Positions 7,148 to 14,214 of a stretch of 14,214 nucleotides of DNA are shown piece by piece (the stretch's first letter is position 1; each line of letters begins with the position of its first letter). The notes beneath the pieces are model-generated. The model was not told where the DNA came from, made no database searches, and saw nothing but the letters and a program-made list of their open reading frames with translations. The position numbers and the translations under genes were made by a program. The stretch is from Acidimicrobiales bacterium (GTDB lineage Bacteria; Actinomycetota; Acidimicrobiia; Acidimicrobiales; JANYDT01): the NCBI GenBank assembly GCA_025358985.1, contig JANYHQ010000252.1, positions 1-14,214 on the forward strand. Reading direction: 5' to 3'.

Positions 7148-8472
7148 GGTGTGGAGCTCAGTTGTCCGGGCCAACCCACACGGCCTCGTTTGCCGAGCTG
7201 AGGTGTTTCCGGCGCATGTTCGGTGCCAGTCATACGACGGTCCCACTCTCGCCAGAAGACGCGCATCTGCAGTTCATCGGTGAAGATCTTGCGCTCACTG
7301 GCCATCCCCCGGGAGATGTCGTTCCAGGGCGCCACATCGTGGGCGGCAAATCCTCGTTGGCAACGCTGCAGGGCTTCCACATCGTCGGGCGTAGCCAGAC
7401 CGGCCGGACCCCAGAACGTAAGGAAGTTCTCCTGTCGCATTCGCCGCAACTCCGGATCATCATCTTTGGGTTGCAGACTCCAGGCACTCACCTCCATATA
7501 CCCGGGAGCCACCGGATAGTAGGTACGCAGAGTAATTCCCATGATGAGATCGATCACCGCCAGATTGGGGAAGATCACCAGATTGCGGCCGGAGAACATG
7601 CGATTGGCCCAATCGGCGCCGTACAACTCCGCAAAACGATCTCGGCGTTTCATTTGTTGGAGCAGGCCATCGCCGGACAGGTCTCGACCCAGCCCGCTGT
7701 TGCCTCCCCCGGTGCCGTCAGCTCCGCCGATGACCGCATGCCCATTGCCCAGGTCATATCCCATGAACGGGGCCGGACCGGCGGCGAACACCTTACTGAG
7801 ATCCTTGCCCGATTCTTTGAGCATCACCAGATAGCGATGATGCGTGGTGAGGGCGTGATAACCATCGGCAGAGTTCTCACTGAGCAGCTTCCAGTTGGCC
7901 TGTACGGAGTACAGGTGAGAGCCGCCGATGATCTGCATTCCAAGCTCGGACTGATCAGCAAACAGGTCGAGGATATCGGTGGCTCCAGCCAGATACGTCT
8001 GGAGGTCGGCAATGTCATTGGTCCAGGACAGGAACACGAAGCCTCTATACGACTCGACCTTGGCCGGTCGCACCAAACACAGATTGTGTCGATCGAAGTT
8101 CTCGCCGTAGCTGTCCTCGCCGGGGATGGCCACTAGGTCACCCGACGTATTGAACGACCACCCATGGTAGAAGCACTTCAAGAATCGCCCATGGCCTTCA
8201 CCGCGTGTTTCTATCTGCATACCGCGATGTGGACACGAGTTGACGAACACCCGCACCTCGCGATCGGCGTTACGAGTGAAGATGATGGGCCGCCCGCCCA
8301 CATTGCGGGTACGGAAATCGTGGGGGTTGTCGATCTCGCTCTCATGGCCCACGAAAAGCCAGCTCTTGTCGAAGATGTTGCGCCGTTCCTCTTCGAGAAT
8401 GGCGGCATCCACCATGGTGGAACGGGCCACGCGAAACCGAGGCGTTTCCCGGTCATCGATCACATACGGCAT
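7144..8472 (-). CDS. Aromatic-ring-hydroxylating dioxygenase alpha subunit (Rieske oxygenase)
   Basis: This 442-residue protein is the catalytic subunit that adds O2 to an aromatic ring, using electrons from a ferredoxin/reductase that is not encoded here. The Rieske [2Fe-2S] ligands are C80-P-H82 and C100-F-Y-H103. The mononuclear iron site shows NWK (193-195), ENSADGYH and a second His: D203, H206 and H211. The carboxylate ligand is probably in the PDDVEALQRCQ segment (D363/D364). D203 is the bridging Asp between the two centres in this family. Two in-frame ATGs exist. The one at 8472 has GAGG seven bases upstream; the one at 8478 has it only one base away, so I choose 8472. The beta gene follows with a 4-nt overlap. 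The substrate cannot be inferred. Confidence 0.95.
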   Translation of the reverse strand: MPYVIDDRETPRFRVARSTMVDAAILEEERRNIFDKSWLFVGHESEIDNPHDFRTRNVGGRPIIFTRNADREVRVFVNSCPHRGMQIETRGEGHGRFLKCFYHGWSFNTSGDLVAIPGEDSYGENFDRHNLCLVRPAKVESYRGFVFLSWTNDIADLQTYLAGATDILDLFADQSELGMQIIGGSHLYSVQANWKLLSENSADGYHALTTHHRYLVMLKESGKDLSKVFAAGPAPFMGYDLGNGHAVIGGADGTGGGNSGLGRDLSGDGLLQQMKRRDRFAELYGADWANRMFSGRNLVIFPNLAVIDLIMGITLRTYYPVAPGYMEVSAWSLQPKDDDPELRRMRQENFLTFWGPAGLATPDDVEALQRCQRGFAAHDVAPWNDISRGMASERKIFTDELQMRVFWREWDRRMTGTEHAPETPQLGKRGRVGWPGQLSSTP

Positions 8473-8479
8473 ATTCATT

Positions 8480-8483
8480 CCTC
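8480..8483 (-). promoter_or_regulatory. Ribosome binding site (GAGG) deciding the Rieske alpha start
   Basis: GAGG on the minus strand lies 7 nt before the ATG at 8472 and only 1 nt before the ATG at 8478. It also overlaps the ancestral stop of the damaged acyl-CoA dehydrogenase upstream (TGA 8484-8482). This suggests the two genes were once translationally coupled. Confidence 0.6.
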
Positions 8484-9209
8484 AACCCCTTCCGGCATCG
8501 GCGCCCATCAGCGTACGTCCAATGATGATGCGTTGCACTTGCAGTCGGCGAACAACAACTCAGACGTTTGCCAACTGCGTATGCCGAGCTTGTCCTCGTT
8601 TGCTTTGGCCACGATGAACCCGGGAGTGCCCTTCGCAACCCCAAACGCCTTGATGCCCGACGCCCCCAGCGATTTGTCGACGTTGGCGAACACCACCACG
8701 TACTGCGCATGGGCTCCTATGGAGCAATACATCTTGGTGCCATTGAGCACCCACGTATCTCCATCGCGTGTAGCCGTGGTGGCCACCATGGAAGTATCGG
8801 AGCCGAAGTGCGGTTCGGTGAGAGCGAACGCAGTTTGCCCGCCTTCGTCGACGATGGGGCGATACCACCGCTGGATCTGCTCGGGGGTACCCGTCAGGTT
8901 CACCACCAAGTGGCCAATACCCTGCCCCTGTACGTCGCTGATCCAGATGTCGCCGTACGTGAGACTCTCCACCACATGGAGCTCCTTGATCCAGCGTCCG
9001 TCGGTGAAGTCCGGAACCGGCTCCACGTCGCGTCGGTCATGACGCGAAATGGCCACCGGACACGAATCGAGCACTTCACGCCAGTTGTCAGGCGGCCCAT
9101 GTTGCGTATCTGCTATGCGCGCGTATGGGCGGACACAGGCCAGCGACCACTCCCGGATGGCGTGGCCATGATCCACGAGCGGTGTGCTCATCTCGAAGGT
9201 GAGGGTCAT
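8482..9209 (-). pseudogene. Acyl-CoA dehydrogenase with internal deletion (C-terminal domain lost)
   Basis: The frame from ATG 9209 to TGA 8508 gives 233 residues covering the N-terminal and middle domains. FALTEPHFGSD (128-138) and LNGTKMYCSIG (155-165) are the flavin/substrate-binding signatures, and KLGIRSWQTSELLFADC (207-223) closes the beta domain. A full-length enzyme should continue for about 150 more residues of helical domain, including the catalytic Glu. Instead, the sequence changes at about 8541. The +1-shifted frame then reads LQVQRIIIGRTLMGADAGRG and ends at TGA 8484-8482. This is the expected extreme C-terminus of an acyl-CoA dehydrogenase. I infer an out-of-frame deletion of roughly 130 codons, probably at a short CAAG/GTGCAA homology. 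The remaining product would lack the catalytic domain. Confidence 0.8.
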
Positions 9210-9234
9210 CGCAGTCTCGTCTCTTCACGTCTCG

Positions 9235-10358
9235 TTAGAGGGCGGGTTCGAAGGCAGTACAGAGTGGATCGAAGTCGAGTGCCGCCATGGCCATGGCGCT
9301 GCGATACCAGAGCTCCACCGGATGGTCGGTGATGAACCCATGACCTCCGAGTACCTGGATGGCATCGCGAGTGGCCTGGGTGGCTACCGCACCGCTGTAG
9401 TTGACGGCCTCGGTGGTATGCGCTTCCAGGTCGGTAGCCATGGCGTGGGCAATGCGAGATGCCAATTCCATGACCTCGATCCGGGCTGCCGCAATGCGTA
9501 TCGAAGCGTCGGCCAGTAGAAACGACACGCCTTGAAAGGCCGCTATCGGTTGCCGAAAGCGACCCGCTCCGTGGCGTATTTGGATGCGTAATCCACCGAC
9601 CGTTGGGCTGTACCCAGCATCGCTGTGGCCAAGAGCAACCGGACCCGCGAAAGGGCCACATCCACGCGGTCAGGGTCAGCATCCACTCCGCCCACGAGGG
9701 CTGCGTCATCCACCGTGGCGTCGAGCGTTACGGTCGACAATCGAGCCGCATCCAATCCGATATGGCGCTGCGGATCAGCTATCTCCACACCCAACTGTCC
9801 GGGTCGCATCATCACCAAGCGGATACGCCCATCGGCCGGATCGGTACCCACCACAATCAACGGGTCAGCAGTTTGGGCTCCGGCTACCGCCAACTTGGTG
9901 CCCCGGACCAACCACTGGCCTCCGCCGGTACGCGACACCGTGGTGGTCGACTCGCTGGGGGCACGGCCATGACCCTCGTACAACGCCAGTGCCCCGTGCG
10001 CCATGGGGTCCGAGGCAAACCGGGGAAGCACGGCCGCTTGCTGGCCTTCGGTGCCCACCATGGCGAGAATTTCGGTGACTGCTCCGGACCACACCGCGGC
10101 CATGGTGAGGCCGGGATCGCCATAGGCAAGAGCCTCGACGGCGGCGCACTGAGTGGGCGCCGTGGGTCTCCCTCCGCCACCAAATCGCTCATCCACCGGC
10201 GCCAACAATCCGGTGTCGAACAGCGCGCCGCGTAGGTGCTCGGGGATGGCTGCGTCTCGTTCCGCGCCTCGGGCCGCCGGGTACGCAACCTCCTGCCCCA
10301 GCGAGCGGCACAGCGTGAACACGGCTGCCGTCTCTTCGGCGATGTCGAGATCGAACAT
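9235..10358 (-). pseudogene. Acyl-CoA dehydrogenase interrupted by a single-base frameshift
   Basis: From ATG 10358 the frame encodes an acyl-CoA dehydrogenase of 271 residues that ends in ERVAFGNR and TAG (9545-9543). In the family this segment reads ERVAFGKPIAAFQG. The shifted frame starting with CCG at 9549 reads PIAAFQGVSFLLADASIRI, then the C-terminal helical domain with LGGHGFITDHPVELWYR, and stops at 9235. Restoring one base at 9549-9551 gives a normal 374-residue protein. So this is one gene with a one-base deletion or a sequencing error. The C-terminus lacks the usual YEGT-type catalytic Glu segment, which suggests the non-catalytic partner of a heteromeric dehydrogenase. It lies 25 bp before the second dehydrogenase gene. 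Confidence 0.85.
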
Positions 10359-10480
10359 GGCCCCCCGTTGATGTGTCCCTTGCTGGAGCATCCGGGCTGA
10401 CCGGTGAGCGGGCAATCCAATGTTCCGCTGAGCGGACAATTCGGTTGGCGCCAGCCGTTCAGATCTAGTGGGCTGACACC
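10359..10480. promoter_or_regulatory. Divergent control region between the two catabolic operons
   Basis: These 122 bp separate the minus-strand dehydrogenase/Rieske operon from the plus-strand decarboxylase/IclR/LigB operon. They hold the repeated motif described separately, plus short dyads GCTGACCGGTGAGC (10396-10409, one mismatch pair) and TGGCGCCA (10446-10453). A shared regulator, probably the IclR protein encoded at 11536, is the simplest reader of this region. I see no clear -35/-10 boxes. Confidence 0.5.
10405..10441. promoter_or_regulatory. Candidate IclR operator: repeated TGAGCGG(G/A)CAAT with a TCCGCT-G-AGCGGA dyad
   Basis: TGAGCGGGCAAT (10405-10416) recurs as TGAGCGGACAAT (10429-10440), a 24-bp offset. 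The second copy is half of an inverted repeat with TCCGCT (10424-10429), one central G, and AGCGGA (10431-10436). Flanking AAT and ATT extend the dyad to 10419-10441 with two mismatched pairs. Direct plus inverted half-sites in a divergent promoter suit a dimer-of-dimers IclR regulator. That this site is bound by the local IclR protein is inference. Confidence 0.5.
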
Positions 10481-11539
10481 ATGACCGGGGGGATATTGGA
10501 CGTACATACCCATTTCTTCCCCGTGATGGCCGACTTCGCCGCAGCCACCGGCGACCCCCGGTGGCCGTCACTGGTGGTCGACGATGCGGGCTCGGGTACA
10601 GATGGTTCGGGTGCGGCCCGAATCATGCGCGGCGGCGAAGTGTTTCGACCCGTATCGAGCTCATGTTGGGATCTCATCCGTCGCGCTGCCGCCATGGACG
10701 CGCTCGGTATCGATCGCCAGGTACTTTCCCCAGTTCCCGTGACGCTCACCACCTGGGCGGAACCGGCGTTGGCGGCATCGTTTGCGCGTAAGCAGAACGA
10801 GGCGTTCGCCACGGCCGTGCATGATGGCCCCGCTGGTCGATTCGAATGGATTGGATCGGTGCCGCTACAAGACAGTGATCTGGCAGTAGCGGAGTTGGAG
10901 TACGGCGTGCGGGCGCTGGGCATGGTGGGAGTAGAGATCGGCACCGAGGTAGGCGGACACGAACTCGACCACGATGCGTTGCGACCTTTCTTTGCCGCTG
11001 CCCAGGATCTTGATGTGGCCGTGTTCGTCCACCCCACCGACGGGAGCGGGGCCATCCGCCGCGGTGGTGTTCCGTATGAGTTCGGCCTCGGCATGCTCAC
11101 CGACACCGCCATGGCGGCCAGCGCGTTGCTGTTTGGAGGTGTGCTTGATGCATTTCCTCAATTGCGAGTGGGTTTAGCCCATGGGTGCGGCACATTTGCC
11201 TGGGCCTATCCGCGCCTGGCCCGCGGCGCCACATTGGGTCCATCGGCAGCCACTCCCGATGAGGTACTGGTTCGCACCGCAGCGTTGGTGCGGCGCTTGT
11301 GGGCCGACACTTTGGTGTTTGACCCCAGCCAGTTGCCCATCCTCATCGAACGCTTCGGGGTGGAGCATCTGATGTTGGGGTCGGACTTTCCGTTCTATCC
11401 CCCATCGTTCGGCAACCCTGTGGACACCATCAACGCCGCGGTGGACTGCGGGCACTGCACATCCGCTGAAGGGACAGCGATATATGGAGCCAATGCCGAA
11501 CAGTTTTTGCGCCTCGCTTCGAATCGGGAGGTGGCATGA
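10481..11539 (+). CDS. Amidohydrolase family 2, ACMSD-like metal-dependent decarboxylase
   Basis: This 352-residue TIM-barrel enzyme carries the metal-site residues of the ACMSD/gamma-resorcylate decarboxylase family: H9-T-H11 (DVHTHFFP), H184 (FVHP), H234 (LAHGCG) and D302 (GSDFPF). Their order and spacing are close to those known for ACMSD. The family removes CO2 without oxidation from carboxymuconate semialdehydes, hydroxybenzoates or 5-carboxyvanillate. Some members are hydrolases instead. Next to an extradiol dioxygenase, the likely job is decarboxylation of a carboxylated catechol or of its ring-cleavage product. The ATG at 10481 begins just before the HxH strand, as expected. The RBS is weak. 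The stop overlaps the IclR start (ATGA, 11536-11539). Confidence 0.9.
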   Translation: MTGGILDVHTHFFPVMADFAAATGDPRWPSLVVDDAGSGTDGSGAARIMRGGEVFRPVSSSCWDLIRRAAAMDALGIDRQVLSPVPVTLTTWAEPALAASFARKQNEAFATAVHDGPAGRFEWIGSVPLQDSDLAVAELEYGVRALGMVGVEIGTEVGGHELDHDALRPFFAAAQDLDVAVFVHPTDGSGAIRRGGVPYEFGLGMLTDTAMAASALLFGGVLDAFPQLRVGLAHGCGTFAWAYPRLARGATLGPSAATPDEVLVRTAALVRRLWADTLVFDPSQLPILIERFGVEHLMLGSDFPFYPPSFGNPVDTINAAVDCGHCTSAEGTAIYGANAEQFLRLASNREVA

Positions 11540-12330
11540 ACAGCGCTGCAGTCTTGGTGCGCGGAGTAGGGGCCGAGGGCGCCGAGACGTCGATCATCGC
11601 CCGCGCCTTTCTCATCCTGACGGCATTTCGTGACGATCCGGTGCTCGGTGTGAGCGACCTGGCTCGGCGTACCGGTCTTCCCCGCACCACGGTGCACCGT
11701 ATTGCCAATCAGCTCTTTGACGAGGGAGCACTGAGCCGGGTGGGTACCAAGTACCGGGTGGGGGCCACCATGTTTGAGTTGGGCAGTCTGCACTTTCCGC
11801 AACGGCTGCGCGAGGTGTTGCAGCCAGTACTCGATGACCTACAGCGCATCACCGGGTGGGACGTGTCGTTGCTCGAATTGGTGGGGCAAGACACAGTGGT
11901 GATCGCCGCCTCGCGGACCCGTCGTAGTCGGTCTAAAATTGGCTTTCTGGGTCAACGACTTCCGGCCCACATCAGTGCTGGCGGTCAGGTGCTGCTGGCG
12001 TATGACGGTCGGCCCGACATACGTCCGTTGTTGGCGCTCACCACGGCAACGGTGGTGGACCGACGTCGCCTCCGCAAGCGTCTCACCGAGGTCCGCACTC
12101 ACGGTTTGGCGGTGGAGCATGGTGAGGCTGAAGTTGGCCGTAGCGGCGTGGCGGTGCCGGTGCTCAATCGTCACGGTCGTGTACTCGGTAGCCTCATGCT
12201 CACCGGCCCCACCGATGGCCTCGACGTGGATGCGTTGACCAACACCGCATCCGCGTTCGGACGAACCCTCACCGCCGCTGGACAGCTGGCAGCCGTTGGC
12301 TTCTTTGCCTACGTTCGGCCTCGAGCTTGA
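11536..12330 (+). CDS. IclR family transcriptional regulator
   Basis: This 264-residue protein has an N-terminal winged helix-turn-helix (about 18-75), with LGVSDLARRTGLPRTTVHRIA as the recognition part. A C-terminal effector-binding domain follows (about 85-255). It contains GQRLPAHISAGGQVLLAY and GEAEVGRSGVAVPVLNRHG, both typical of IclR ligand domains. IclR proteins commonly control aromatic catabolism operons in response to a pathway intermediate. The ATG at 11536 overlaps the decarboxylase stop by 4 nt and has GGAGG upstream, so it is translated with the enzyme gene. It probably acts at 10359-10480, on both operons and its own. Confidence 0.93.
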   Translation: MNSAAVLVRGVGAEGAETSIIARAFLILTAFRDDPVLGVSDLARRTGLPRTTVHRIANQLFDEGALSRVGTKYRVGATMFELGSLHFPQRLREVLQPVLDDLQRITGWDVSLLELVGQDTVVIAASRTRRSRSKIGFLGQRLPAHISAGGQVLLAYDGRPDIRPLLALTTATVVDRRRLRKRLTEVRTHGLAVEHGEAEVGRSGVAVPVLNRHGRVLGSLMLTGPTDGLDVDALTNTASAFGRTLTAAGQLAAVGFFAYVRPRA

Positions 12331-12383
12331 TCCCTTTGCTTACTCCCGCCTACTCATGCCACTGACACCCCAAGGAAACCATC

Positions 12384-13436
12384 ATGGCTGAACTCCTACT
12401 GATGGGCATGACCCATTATCCGCTGCTGGCCACCACCGATGCCGAGATGGCATCGCTGTTGCGCACAATGATGAAGGACCCGGCCATTCCCGCCGGTCTC
12501 GCCGATCCGGTCAATTGGCCCCTGGAGATGCGCAACGAATGGGGCGCCGACGAGGCCCGCACCAGCGCTGCCACTCACCGCGAAGCTCTACTGGCCGGGT
12601 TCGCCGCCAGCCGCGCTGCGCTGGAAGAGTTCAACCCGGATGTGTTGTTGGTATGGGGCGACGATCAGTACGAGAACTTCCGTGAAGACATCATTCCGCC
12701 CTATGCGCTGCTGGCCTATGACGACCTCGATGCCCATCCGTGGGAGAAATTTCGGTGGCCCAATGTGTGGGGCGAGCCCAAGGACCAGGCCCATCACGTC
12801 AAGGGTCGCCCCGATATTGCCCGGTGGTTGGCGGAAAAGCTGCTCGACGACGGGGTAGATGTGGCGTATGCGTACAAGCCATTGCACCATCAGGGCATTG
12901 CCCATGCGTTTCTCAACACCCAACTGTTTCTTGATTACCACCGGGTGGGGTTCCCATGGCCGATGGTATGTATGCCCATCAACTGTTACGGCAGGCGAGT
13001 GATATCGGCCAAGGGATTCTTCACTCCGTTCGGCACAACCGTGGAGCTGGATCCACCCAGCCCGTCACCACGCCGGCTGATGGACGTGGGCGGCGCAGTA
13101 GCCCGGCATTTGAAGCAGAGTCCGTGGCGCGTGGCCGTCATTGCCTCGTCGTCATGGTCGCATGCGTTTCTCACCGACAAGACATGGCGGTTGGTGCCCG
13201 ACATCGCATCGGATCGGGCCCACTACGACGCATTGGCGTCCGGAAACTATGCGTACTGGGAATCCACTACTACTGCTGCTATCGAGGATGCAGGACAGCA
13301 GGAGTTGCTCAACTGGTTCGCGTTGGTTGGCGCTGCTCGGGAACTGGGATTGGGTGCGCCGGTGCAACACAACTTCATCGAAACCCATTGCTTCAATTCC
13401 AACAAAGTGTTCGCCCGCTGGGCAGTGGCCGCGTGA
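12384..13436 (+). CDS. Class III extradiol ring-cleavage dioxygenase, LigB-like catalytic subunit
   Basis: This 350-residue protein aligns by eye with LigB of protocatechuate 4,5-dioxygenase. Counterparts are H11 (MTHYP, first metal His), H169 (PLHHQG), H260 in the SxSH-x-L segment (catalytic acid-base His), and E307 in QQELLNW (metal carboxylate). At the place of the second metal His, LigB has VYNDH; this protein reads VWGDDQYENF (90-99), so Asp94 or Gln95 stands there. The family cleaves catecholic rings next to the hydroxyls using Fe(II) and O2. No separate small LigA subunit is seen. AAGGAAA before the ATG at 12384 supports the start. It lies 53 bp after the IclR gene and overlaps the following SDR by a GTGA. 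Confidence 0.85.
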   Translation: MAELLLMGMTHYPLLATTDAEMASLLRTMMKDPAIPAGLADPVNWPLEMRNEWGADEARTSAATHREALLAGFAASRAALEEFNPDVLLVWGDDQYENFREDIIPPYALLAYDDLDAHPWEKFRWPNVWGEPKDQAHHVKGRPDIARWLAEKLLDDGVDVAYAYKPLHHQGIAHAFLNTQLFLDYHRVGFPWPMVCMPINCYGRRVISAKGFFTPFGTTVELDPPSPSPRRLMDVGGAVARHLKQSPWRVAVIASSSWSHAFLTDKTWRLVPDIASDRAHYDALASGNYAYWESTTTAAIEDAGQQELLNWFALVGAARELGLGAPVQHNFIETHCFNSNKVFARWAVAA

Positions 13437-14214
13437 CTTTGTCGGATCGACTTGCGGGACGACTCTCGGGGAAAGTGGCGCTGGTAACCGGCACCAGTCC
13501 CAACATCGGCGGTGTGTTGGCGTCGGGCCTAGCCGCCGCTGGGGCCAAGGTGGCGTGCAATGACATCCGCGCCGATGTGGCATCGGACTGTGCGGCGCGC
13601 ATCACTGCTGATGGAGGTGAGGCCATGGCCGCACCGGGCGACGTCACCGATCTTGGCGTTATGGCAGTAGCGGTTGATGCCGTGCTGGAACGGTGGGGTC
13701 ACATCGACATTTTGGTGAACAACGCCGTTCGCTTCGACACCAGGGGACTGCTTGACATGCCCTTGGAAAACTTCCGGCGCCAGGTCGACATCATCCTCGG
13801 TGGATCGTTCATCGTGTCTGGGTTGGTGGCGAAATCGATGGTCGAGCGCGGTATTGGCGGGTCAATCATCAACGTATTGTCCACCGCTGCGTGGCAGGGG
13901 CAGGCAGGCAATATCGGGTACTGCACCGCCAAGTCCGGACTCATCAACTTCACGCGATCGGCTGCCATGGAGTTGGCGCCGTACGGCATCCGGGTCAACA
14001 GCTTCACACCCACGGCGACAACGCCGGATGACCCTGAACTGGCATTGGGATTCGCCACCGCAGTGGCTTCGTTGCGTGATGCTGGGACCATAGATTTCGA
14101 AGGGCGCAATCCGTGGAGTCGCCTACCCACCCCCTCCGACTACGTGGGCTCGGTGGTGTTCCTCGCCTCCGACGACTCCGCCCTCATGACCGGTTCCAAC
14201 ATCACCGTGGACGG
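13433..14214 (+). CDS. Short-chain dehydrogenase/reductase, partial (3' end beyond window)
   Basis: I translated this by hand because it has no stop in the window. From the GTG at 13433, which overlaps the dioxygenase stop in a GTGA, 260 codons are open to the edge. It is a canonical SDR: cofactor turn TGTSPNIGG (19-27), NNA (96-98), catalytic S150, Y163 and K167 (YCTAK), and the C-terminal LMTGSNITVDG near the edge. Only a few residues should be missing. It should oxidise or reduce an alcohol/ketone. Next to a ring-cleaving dioxygenase it could be the dihydrodiol dehydrogenase of the pathway. Unlike the SDR at 5842-6582, its catalytic residues are all present. Translational coupling to the dioxygenase suggests equal expression. 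Confidence 0.93.
   Translation, partial: MTLSDRLAGRLSGKVALVTGTSPNIGGVLASGLAAAGAKVACNDIRADVASDCAARITADGGEAMAAPGDVTDLGVMAVAVDAVLERWGHIDILVNNAVRFDTRGLLDMPLENFRRQVDIILGGSFIVSGLVAKSMVERGIGGSIINVLSTAAWQGQAGNIGYCTAKSGLINFTRSAAMELAPYGIRVNSFTPTATTPDDPELALGFATAVASLRDAGTIDFEGRNPWSRLPTPSDYVGSVVFLASDDSALMTGSNITVD

Noticed and set aside
7108..8136. 342-codon plus-strand frame opposite the Rieske alpha gene
   Set aside because: It is antisense to a gene with complete Rieske and iron motifs and shows no recognisable domain.
9543..9560. Programmed ribosomal frameshift in the acyl-CoA dehydrogenase
   Set aside because: No slippery heptamer or following hairpin was seen, and the neighbouring dehydrogenase is also damaged, so mutation or sequence error fits better.

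Overview
The window looks like chromosomal DNA of a high-GC actinobacterium. An Acidimicrobiia-like lineage is my best guess. The grounds are GC-rich codon use, GTG starts, many 4-nt start/stop overlaps, and a lipoprotein whose cysteine is followed by a long Thr/Ala/Asp linker. I see no rRNA, tRNA, CRISPR array or transposase.

Layout. (1) Positions 1-609, minus strand: the N-terminal part of a PlsC-like acyltransferase that runs off the left edge. (2) A 259-bp divergent intergenic region with a clean inverted repeat. (3) Positions 869-4953, plus strand: an SsuABC/TauABC-type ABC importer (ATPase, permease, lipoprotein binding protein), then a medium-chain dehydrogenase/reductase. (4) Positions 10358-5005, minus strand, tightly packed: two acyl-CoA dehydrogenase genes, Rieske oxygenase alpha and beta, an SDR, a 42-codon remnant of a glycerophosphodiester phosphodiesterase, and a VWA protein. 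(5) Positions 10481-14214, plus strand: an ACMSD-type amidohydrolase/decarboxylase, an IclR regulator, a LigB-type extradiol dioxygenase and a second SDR cut by the right edge. Regions 4 and 5 diverge from a 122-bp control region that carries repeated and inverted motifs.

How it fits together. The enzymes suggest catabolism of an aromatic carboxylic acid: uptake (ABC importer), ring dihydroxylation (Rieske alpha/beta), dehydrogenation (SDR), non-oxidative decarboxylation (ACMSD family) and meta ring cleavage (LigB family), under IclR control. The substrate cannot be read from the sequence. No ferredoxin or reductase partner for the Rieske enzyme lies in the window.

The most notable observations are three gene scars on the minus strand. 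The first acyl-CoA dehydrogenase has a one-base frameshift. The second has lost most of its C-terminal helical domain and keeps only the last ~20 codons, out of frame. The phosphodiesterase survives only as a C-terminal tail directly after the SDR stop, in the same frame. By eye alignment, the LigB-type dioxygenase also lacks one of the two metal-ligand histidines of classical LigB, and the first SDR lacks the Tyr/Lys catalytic pair.
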